Below, piece by piece: positions 57,334 to 64,000 of a DNA stretch of 64,000 nt. The position numbers and the translations under genes were made by a program. Under the pieces are notes generated by a model that did no database searches, was not told where the DNA came from, and was given only the letters and a program-made list of their open reading frames with translations. The stretch lies in the NCBI RefSeq assembly GCF_000685865.1, contig NZ_JMKS01000003.1, forward strand, positions 372,001 to 436,000, read 5' to 3'. Numbering within the stretch: the stretch's first letter is position 1; each line of letters begins with the position of its first letter. Source of the DNA: Exiguobacterium antarcticum DSM 14480 (GTDB taxonomy: Bacteria > Bacillota > Bacilli > Exiguobacteriales > Exiguobacteriaceae).

Positions 57334-60300
57334 TTAATACACATCGGTATCACTTTCTCCTGTCGATCCTTCAGATGAAATCGTCACTTTAAACGTCGTC
57401 GTCAACGGCTGTTTCTCCGTCGTTCCTTCTTTGATTACTTCAAAGATGTCTTTATTTTCTTTTAATGCCGTGACTTTAATTCGTGCGACGCCTGGTCGAA
57501 GTGCTTTTAAGGTCTGAGCGGTCGCATCCGTCTTGACGTATTCTTTCCCTTGTAAAACTTCCAAACGATAGAAACGTTCTGTTGTCGTGATGGGTAACCA
57601 GTTGAGGAGTGGACGTTTTTGATCATCCTGTAACGTCATCGTCAAATCGTTTGCCGTCAAGGTCACTGGGTTTTCCCGCACGTTAATTTTCGTAATGGCG
57701 CGTGTATCCGGGAAATCTTTTAACTGTAACAGCGCATCTACTGGTCCCGCCGGTGTGCCTTTGATTCCTTTGACGGTATATCCTGTATTGGTCTCTATCA
57801 ATTCAATCGCATCACTGACTTTTGAGAGGACATACGGCAAACGAATGTCTGGCGCGAACGATGCAGTCACGTTTTGTGTCGTCCCGGCCCATAGTTCAAG
57901 ATTACTTGGGCTGACAGACAGTTCCGGTACCTTGACTTCAATCGTATAGACTTGAGATTGTGCTAAATACGTCGCCGTTCCAGTTGACGCTGGAACAACG
58001 GCTTTGACCGTCATTATGCCAGGTTTGAGTCCTGTCAATGTTAACGATTCCTGATCAAGTCCTTTTGCCTGCGCCAGTGTATCATTTGTAACGATCCATT
58101 TGATCGGAGCATCGGTTCCCGATAACATGATGGCGTCACCGGTCATCGACTTCGTCTGACCGACATACAAAACGCTTGGTACATCGCGGACAATCAATCC
58201 ACCAAACACGTCATTCACTGTCAGCTTCGAGGTCGTCACCAACTCACGTCCGTTTGCGACCGGAACGATCAATTTAATATCCGTCGTGCCGATTTTTTTC
58301 GGGATGATGATCCCTTCTTGATTAATCGAAGCTATATTCGAATCTTCAATCGACCATCTTAACGTTCCGTATTGACTACCAGCTGGGCTGATTTCCGGTA
58401 ATACTTTATACGAAGGAGTATTGATATCGATCCGAACCGCTGGAATTTTTGCCTCCGTCGCATATCGTGTCGATAAAGCATACCCGAGTGTCGGGAAAGC
58501 TTGTGTGTCGTTTACAACTGATTTTGATTTATCGACCCCATTTTTCTTGTCACGATAAACGGTTTTCGTCGAACTCATCGTATTATCTTTTTTATCAAAC
58601 ACGTGAACCCCAGCCGCATCCTTCGCCCGGACTTTTACAGTAAAGGTCAACTCGGACGGTTTTGCGATCCAGAGTCCTTTTTGAACACCTGCGATGGCTT
58701 CGTCGTATTCGATATCCGGAACATCACCCGTTAATGTTTGATTCACAATCTTCACGTTACCGAGTCCAGTCGTTGAGACGACCTCGACATTTGTCGGGAA
58801 GTTTTCGCTAAACAGGATATCTTCCATCGTGACAGAGAATTGACCCATGATATACCCATTGTTTCCGATGGCATCTTTTTGAGACATCGGGCTTGTTCGA
58901 ATCGTATACGTGATATCTGCCGTTTCTCCTTGCGGGATCGTCGCGGGATCAATCGAACGGGATAATGTGAAGGGAGAGGATGCAGACGGTTGGACGACTT
59001 GGATCGTCCGCTCTTCCACCGTTTTAGCACCACGCTGGTCTTCTGCCTCGATTCGAATTTTCGCAGATGTTTTTCCTGCCAGTTTTCCATTAAACGTTTC
59101 ACTGACAAATGAATTATTCTTTAATTTATCGTTCTCATATACCTTTTCATCATCAATATAGATTCGGGTCTTCAGTTGTCGGTCACGTAAATCATAATCA
59201 TTGACTTTATACGAAATCGTCAGCGGTTCATTGTCTAAATAACTTGCTTGGCTGTCCGGCAAGATATTTTTAAGGAGCGGTTTGTGATTCGCTCCAATGA
59301 AGGCACGATACATCGTATTCGAGAACAATTCTTTTTCTTGTTGTTGGTTGAATGTCGTAGTATGCCCTGCACCAGAATACGTGACATTCCCTTTTGTATA
59401 CATATAATAATGATTTCGGGCGTCACCAATTGTTCGTCCAGCTGACTGGTTGGAATCGGCAACACTATTTTCACGAATGTTGTACCACGGGATTAAATCT
59501 GGTTGTTCAAGATCAAGTCCAAAATATTGATTATGCGTCGTTGCGATTTTGACATCGTTTCCTAATGTAAACGGATATGAAGTCATGACACCCTCATTTT
59601 GTTTAACCGCTTGCCCTGACGTTCGAGGCGCACCGTATCCCATATTCGTAAAGTTTTTTTGCCCCGCCAGTCCAGCAAACTTCTTTTCCCAAAACAGTTC
59701 AGGGCTTGCCGATTGACTCGGGCGGAAAATCGTATCATGAGACAACATCAATCCTTGCCCCGTGTTCGTAAACCCAAGGATTGCATTTGAGGCATCATCG
59801 CTCAGCGATGCCGCTCCATACGAATCTTGGAACCCGAAGATCAGCATATCGTACGCCGTATTTAAATTTTTAGACGGATACGTTTTATTGAATACATCTG
59901 CTGTGATGACTTCGACGTTAAAGTCATAAAAACCATCTTGCTTCAGTAACGTTCCCGTATTCATGAATCCATTGATCGATCCAGTCGTACCCGTTCGCGT
60001 CACTTGAAGGATCTTCGCTTCCGCGACCTGATCCTTCATCAAAAAGCTGCCGGTTTTATAATCGGTCAAACCGTCACTGCTTGATACACGAATCATCCAG
60101 TTCCGCGGACCGGTGTAACTTGGCGCGTCAAAGTTATAGCTTAGCGTGCCGGTTTTCCCTGCCGGTTTCTCATCGACTTTTTCTGACTCTTCAAATTGAT
60201 CGTTGCTGTCAAAATCAATATACAATTGTGCGAGCTGATTCGTATTGTCCACGCTCGTCGTATACGTGAAATCAATTGGTACGTTCGGAACAGCTGTTGT

Positions 60301-60915
60301 CGCTTTATCAACTCCGGTCAATGCCGTTCCCTGTTGCTGAACAGAGACACGTTCGAGACGGGGACGAATGATTTTTTGTACCTTCAATTTTGTTATGACC
60401 GCCGTCATATCGGTATACGTAGGGATACCTTTAAAGACTGCATTAAAATTACTTGACGTCTGCGCCAAAACATCCTGATGTAAAAAGACCGGTAATCCTT
60501 TTTGGATATAAGCACCATAGATTTCATTCGCCTTCAGCTTTGTAATATCATTTTCGATTTTATTCGTATTATGATTTTTTTTCGTATCCGAGATTGTCAT
60601 CGAATAGCGGTCTGTTCCTGAAAAGGCAGACGGATCAAACACAATCGCATCAAATGCACCGTCTAAAGGAAAACGCGATGCATTCAATTCTTTGACTGTC
60701 ATCATCTTGATCTCGAACTGATTTTTGTCAAGACCCGTCAACATCGAATTCACTACTGTACTCGGATCAATCCGGTTCGTCGCCGACCAGGCATCCCGCA
60801 CTTCCAGAATCCTAAACTTCTCTCCAGTTGCAGCTTTTGTATGTGGTGGTTGTATATACGTAATACTGGTAAAGATCAATAGACTGACTAAAAACAGACG
60901 TACCCAACGCTTCAT
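57334..60915 (-). CDS. Large secreted protein with flavodoxin/GATase-like modules and Ig-like domains, 1193 residues
   Basis: Signal peptide at residues 1-28 (cut near HTKA|ATG). Two alpha/beta modules follow: about 33-190 (FRILEVRDAW ... FDAIVFDPSAF) and about 300-530 (KILQVTRTG ... AYDMLIFGFQDSYG, GQGLMLSHDTIF), resembling the DUF5057 type of Bacillus surface proteins (tentative). From about 540 on there are beta-rich Ig-like domains, including Big-2-like ones near 940-1060 (SVLYVGQTKSMTG, LKPGIMTVKAVVPA). No LPXTG motif, TM or S-layer domain is evident at the C-terminus. GAGGAG precedes the ATG. It lies between folC and the pilus genes and may be an adhesin or pilus-associated cargo; function unknown. 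Confidence 0.8.
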   Translation of the reverse strand: MKRWVRLFLVSLLIFTSITYIQPPHTKAATGEKFRILEVRDAWSATNRIDPSTVVNSMLTGLDKNQFEIKMMTVKELNASRFPLDGAFDAIVFDPSAFSGTDRYSMTISDTKKNHNTNKIENDITKLKANEIYGAYIQKGLPVFLHQDVLAQTSSNFNAVFKGIPTYTDMTAVITKLKVQKIIRPRLERVSVQQQGTALTGVDKATTAVPNVPIDFTYTTSVDNTNQLAQLYIDFDSNDQFEESEKVDEKPAGKTGTLSYNFDAPSYTGPRNWMIRVSSSDGLTDYKTGSFLMKDQVAEAKILQVTRTGTTGSINGFMNTGTLLKQDGFYDFNVEVITADVFNKTYPSKNLNTAYDMLIFGFQDSYGAASLSDDASNAILGFTNTGQGLMLSHDTIFRPSQSASPELFWEKKFAGLAGQKNFTNMGYGAPRTSGQAVKQNEGVMTSYPFTLGNDVKIATTHNQYFGLDLEQPDLIPWYNIRENSVADSNQSAGRTIGDARNHYYMYTKGNVTYSGAGHTTTFNQQQEKELFSNTMYRAFIGANHKPLLKNILPDSQASYLDNEPLTISYKVNDYDLRDRQLKTRIYIDDEKVYENDKLKNNSFVSETFNGKLAGKTSAKIRIEAEDQRGAKTVEERTIQVVQPSASSPFTLSRSIDPATIPQGETADITYTIRTSPMSQKDAIGNNGYIMGQFSVTMEDILFSENFPTNVEVVSTTGLGNVKIVNQTLTGDVPDIEYDEAIAGVQKGLWIAKPSELTFTVKVRAKDAAGVHVFDKKDNTMSSTKTVYRDKKNGVDKSKSVVNDTQAFPTLGYALSTRYATEAKIPAVRIDINTPSYKVLPEISPAGSQYGTLRWSIEDSNIASINQEGIIIPKKIGTTDIKLIVPVANGRELVTTSKLTVNDVFGGLIVRDVPSVLYVGQTKSMTGDAIMLSGTDAPIKWIVTNDTLAQAKGLDQESLTLTGLKPGIMTVKAVVPASTGTATYLAQSQVYTIEVKVPELSVSPSNLELWAGTTQNVTASFAPDIRLPYVLSKVSDAIELIETNTGYTVKGIKGTPAGPVDALLQLKDFPDTRAITKINVRENPVTLTANDLTMTLQDDQKRPLLNWLPITTTERFYRLEVLQGKEYVKTDATAQTLKALRPGVARIKVTALKENKDIFEVIKEGTTEKQPLTTTFKVTISSEGSTGESDTDVY

Positions 60916-60987
60916 TTCAATCGTCTCCTCGTCATAAGATCATAAAATCTAGGACTATATTACCCCACCTTTAGTATACAAGGACTT

Positions 60988-62238
60988 TTACTGTTTCCCC
61001 TTTTTTGTAAAAGACTGCTCCTTTAGTAATGCGCGGACCGTACTGATGAAATAGAGCGATCCCGTGACGGCCAGCGTGTGATCCGCTGTATCCACCTGTT
61101 TGAAAAAATGTTCGAGTTCTATCACATTTGCCCCGTCCGCGGTTAGTTCTTCTAACGTCCGCGCCCGTGGAAAATCAAACGTCGTCTCATAGATGTCTGG
61201 TGTCACTTCCCGCAACTGGTTGAGCATTGCTTCCCGGTCTTTATCCCGCAAGATCGAACACAACACGATGACCGGCTTCGTTTCTTCCTTCAATCGCTCG
61301 ACGAGTGCCGTGACACCTTCCGGATTATGGGCACCATCCAAGACAATCCGTGGTCGACGCGAGATGATTTCAAACCGCCCTGGATGTGTCGCATTACGTA
61401 GCCCACGCCGGATCGCCGTCTTCGACCAGCCCAGTTGTTTCGCACAGATGACGGCGTTCGCCGCATTGTGGACTTGATGAACACCTTCAAGCCCGAGTCG
61501 TGTCTCGGGAATCCCTTCATAGGTCGCCCACGTCCCCGTCGCATTCAACTGGTAGTCACGAATCACTTCCTGGCTCCACGTTAAAGTCGCTTGTCGATCG
61601 CCACAATAGGCCATCAACGGCACCGTCAATTCTTCTTGCAGTTTACCCGCAATGACGTTCGTTCCTTGTTTGATGATGCCAAACTTCTGTAACGCAATCT
61701 CTTGGAGCGTATCTCCGAGAATTGCTTGATGATCATGTCCGATTGACGTGATAATGGCCGCTTTCGGTTGTTTCAGGACATTCGTCGAATCGTACAAACC
61801 ACCGAGTCCAACTTCATAAATCACGAAATCAGGACGAATCCGATCAAAATGATAAAAGGCAAGTGCCGTCAACGCTTCGAATTCTGTTACAGTCCCAATC
61901 GTCGGCTCTAAGTTTATGATCGCTGCTTGCACGGCGATGGCGGCTTTGACAAGATCCGCTTCACTGATCGGGACGCCGTTTAACATGATTCGTTCTTCGA
62001 ATTGAATAATATAGGGGGAAGTAAACGTCCCGACCTGAAGTCCTTCCGCCACTCCCATCTCGCGTAAGAAGGCGACCGTCGATCCTTTCCCGTTTGTGCC
62101 CGCGACATGAACTGTCGGAATCGTATCGGGATCAATCTGTAATTCTGTTAACAAGGCTTGCATTCTGCTCAGTCCCGGTTTAATACCAAATGCCAGTAAT
62201 GCCGATAACCATTCGAGCACATCTTCCCGTGTTCTCAC
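60988..62238 (-). CDS. folC: Bifunctional folylpolyglutamate synthase / dihydrofolate synthase
   Basis: Mur-ligase-type ATP enzyme that adds glutamate to folates, 416 residues. P-loop VAGTNGKGST (44-53), EVGLGGLYDSTNVL with the usual Mg-binding region, SIGHDHQAILG, and the C-terminal domain ILDGAHNPEG (as IVLDGAHNPEG). Begins with GTG, AAGGAG 10 bases upstream; the ribosome-binding site follows the valS terminator almost directly. The valS-folC order is conserved in Bacillales. Confidence 0.95.
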   Translation of the reverse strand: MRTREDVLEWLSALLAFGIKPGLSRMQALLTELQIDPDTIPTVHVAGTNGKGSTVAFLREMGVAEGLQVGTFTSPYIIQFEERIMLNGVPISEADLVKAAIAVQAAIINLEPTIGTVTEFEALTALAFYHFDRIRPDFVIYEVGLGGLYDSTNVLKQPKAAIITSIGHDHQAILGDTLQEIALQKFGIIKQGTNVIAGKLQEELTVPLMAYCGDRQATLTWSQEVIRDYQLNATGTWATYEGIPETRLGLEGVHQVHNAANAVICAKQLGWSKTAIRRGLRNATHPGRFEIISRRPRIVLDGAHNPEGVTALVERLKEETKPVIVLCSILRDKDREAMLNQLREVTPDIYETTFDFPRARTLEELTADGANVIELEHFFKQVDTADHTLAVTGSLYFISTVRALLKEQSFTKKGKQ

Positions 62239-62255
62239 GTTTGATTCACTCCTTC

Positions 62256-62287
62256 AAAAAAAGTGACTCAAGAAAACTTGAGCCACT
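62256..62287 (-). terminator. Terminator after valS
   Basis: AGTGGCTCAAG pairs with CTTGAGTCACT (one G-T pair) with a 4-base loop, then T7 that is two bases from the folC GAAGGAG. Confidence 0.88.
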
Positions 62288-62294
62288 GTTAAGA

Positions 62295-64000
62295 TTATTT
62301 TGCGAGTTCGCTGATCCGGACTTCGACTGCCGCCCGTTTTTCTTTATAGTCTTGTGCTTTTGCTTGTTCTTCTTCAATGACGTGTGCCGGTGCTTTCCCG
62401 ACGAAGCCAGGGTTGTTGAGTTTTTTCTCGACCCGTTCGACTTCTTTTGTATATTTGACGAGTTCTTTGTTCAGACGGGCGATTTCTTCTTCGATGTTGA
62501 TCAAGTCAGCTAGCGGAATGAACAATTCGGCTCCCGTCACGATCGCACTCATCGCTTTTTCCGGTGCTGTCATATTCCGTTCGACGAGCAACTCCGACGC
62601 ATTCGTGAACTTTTTCAAGTACGACAGATTTGTTTCTAAATCATGCTGGACTTGATCGTCACTCGTTGAGATCATCAACTGAATTTGTTTCGACATCGGT
62701 GCGTTGACCTCTGCCCGGATGTTCCGGACTGAACGGATGACGTTCTGAACGGCTTCGAATGCCGGAACAGCTTTCGGGAAGTCGAGTGCATCGTTCCGTG
62801 TCGGCCAAGCGGCACGTGTGACGGTTTCGCCTTCATGCGGTAAGTGTTGCCAAATTTCTTCTGTGATGAACGGCATGAACGGATGCATCAGACGCATGAT
62901 TTGATCGAGCGTATACGCAAGAATCGAACGTGTCGTCAGCTTCGCTGCTTCGTCCTCACCGTTTAACGGTAACTTCGCCATCTCGATGTACCAGTTACAG
63001 AAATCTTCCCAGATGAAGTGATAGAGGACACGACCGGCTTCACCGAACTCATATTTATCCGATAAGCGCGTCACATCGTCAATCGTCGTGTTCAGACGCG
63101 TCAGGATCCATTGATCGGCCAGTGATTTTTCACCGGTCAAATCGATTTGTTCGTACGTCAATCCATCCATGTTCATCAACGCAAAACGGCTGGCGTTCCA
63201 TAATTTATTCGAGAAATTCCATGTCGCCTCGATTTTTTCCCAGTAGAAACGTAAATCATTCCCCGGCGTCGAGCCTGTCGTCAAGAACCAGCGGAGCGAA
63301 TCGGCGCCATATTTTTCAATGACATCCATCGGATCAATCCCGTTCCCTAGTGATTTCGACATCTTCCGTCCTTCCGAGTCGCGAATCAACCCATGAATCA
63401 AGACATCGTTGAATGGACGTTCGCCTGTGAATTCATACGATTGGAAGATCATTCGTGAGACCCAGAAGGCGATGATGTCGTAACCTGTGACGAGTGTCGA
63501 CGTCGGGAAGTACTTCTGATAATCAGCAGACCCTTCGTTCGGCCAGCCCATCGTCGAGAACGGCCAGAGCGCAGAAGAGAACCATGTGTCGAGGACATCA
63601 TTATCCTGTTCCCAGTTTCCGATGTCAGCCGGTGCTTCCTTGCCGACGTATACTTCGCCTGTTTCTTTATGGTACCAAGCCGGAATCCGGTGACCCCACC
63701 AGAGTTGACGGCTGACACACCAGTCCCGGATGTTTTCCATCCAGCGGACATATGTGTTTTCAAAACGTTGTGGAATGAAGTTGATTTTGTCTTCGCCTTG
63801 TTGCTCTTGCAGTGCTTTTTCTGCGAGTGGTTCCATTTTGACGAACCATTGGAGCGACAAGTAAGGTTCGACGATGGCATCCGACCGCTCAGAGTGACCG
63901 ACGGAATGCAGATGCGGTTCGACCTTAATCAAAACACATGACTCTTTCAGATCTTCGACGATCTGCTTGCGACATTCGAATCGGTCCAGACCTTCGTATT
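62295..64000 (-). CDS. valS: Valyl-tRNA synthetase, C-terminal part (partial at window edge)
   Basis: Class I synthetase for tRNA-Val; about 568 codons are inside the window and the reading frame continues past 64000. Visible: the end of the catalytic domain with [19 protein letters not shown], the KMSKS loop in [11 protein letters not shown], the anticodon-binding helical domain ([14 protein letters not shown] onward) and a C-terminal coiled coil ([21 protein letters not shown]) that contacts the tRNA. The 5' half is outside. folC follows. Confidence 0.96.
   Translation of the reverse strand, partial: YEGLDRFECRKQIVEDLKESCVLIKVEPHLHSVGHSERSDAIVEPYLSLQWFVKMEPLAEKALQEQQGEDKINFIPQRFENTYVRWMENIRDWCVSRQLWWGHRIPAWYHKETGEVYVGKEAPADIGNWEQDNDVLDTWFSSALWPFSTMGWPNEGSADYQKYFPTSTLVTGYDIIAFWVSRMIFQSYEFTGERPFNDVLIHGLIRDSEGRKMSKSLGNGIDPMDVIEKYGADSLRWFLTTGSTPGNDLRFYWEKIEATWNFSNKLWNASRFALMNMDGLTYEQIDLTGEKSLADQWILTRLNTTIDDVTRLSDKYEFGEAGRVLYHFIWEDFCNWYIEMAKLPLNGEDEAAKLTTRSILAYTLDQIMRLMHPFMPFITEEIWQHLPHEGETVTRAAWPTRNDALDFPKAVPAFEAVQNVIRSVRNIRAEVNAPMSKQIQLMISTSDDQVQHDLETNLSYLKKFTNASELLVERNMTAPEKAMSAIVTGAELFIPLADLINIEEEIARLNKELVKYTKEVERVEKKLNNPGFVGKAPAHVIEEEQAKAQDYKEKRAAVEVRISELAK

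Overview
This 64 kb window looks like one continuous stretch of chromosome from a low-to-mid GC Gram-positive bacterium of the Bacillales, most likely Exiguobacterium or a close relative. That is inferred from gene content, order and protein sequence; no search was run. The order valS-folC-(pil)-maf-radC-mreBCD-minCD-rng-rplU-prp-rpmA-spo0B-obg-niaR-nifS/nadBCA-ruvAB-queA-tgt-yajC-secDF-recJ-apt-rel-dtd-hisS-aspS-6S RNA-tcdA-rarA-cymR-yrvO-mnmA-yrrB-recD2-alaS closely follows the Bacillus subtilis arrangement. Nearly all genes are on the minus strand. Sporulation genes expected in this region (spoIVFA/FB, spoIIB) are absent, although a short Spo0B homologue remains.

Layout from low to high coordinates. 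Positions 1-1037: 5' part of alaS with its T-box leader. 1034-9507: recD2, a VOC protein, a TPR protein, the tRNA thiolation pair mnmA/yrvO, the repressor cymR, rarA and tcdA. 9508-12083: a 6S-like RNA, a compact DASH-type photolyase, a 39-residue gene and 3-methyladenine glycosylase. 12085-15440: hisS-aspS behind a T-box whose specifier appears to be Asp. 15449-23840: dtd, rel, apt, recJ, separate secF and secD, yajC. 23844-27625: tgt-queA-ruvB-ruvA. 27753-32828: NAD synthesis (nadBCA) back-to-back with nifS-niaR. 32916-37203: a CNNM/CBS membrane protein, obg, spo0B-like, and rpmA-prp-rplU with an L21-type leader. 37220-44005: an RNase G-like protein lacking its zinc link, then minDC, mreDCB, radC and maf. 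62295-64000: 3' part of valS.

The accessory part is 44113-60915, between maf and folC, where B. subtilis has only comC. It holds a complete monoderm type IV pilus machine: PilB, PilT, PilC, major pilin, prepilin peptidase, a PilM-PilN fusion and PilO. Ahead of pilB are a VanW-related anchored protein and a three-helix membrane protein. A divergent operon encodes three minor pilins, one of 522 residues without Glu+5 (GspK/PilX-like tip candidate). Beyond it lie a membrane-tethered ankyrin protein and a 1193-residue secreted protein with Ig-like domains. This is the most likely place for undescribed biology: a Gram-positive pilus with an unusual set of extracellular partners and a pilin gene with a sharp internal base-composition shift.

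A recurring regulatory pattern is an intrinsic terminator whose T-run runs directly into the Shine-Dalgarno sequence of the next gene (mpg, spo0B-like, rng, folC), so those genes appear to depend on read-through.
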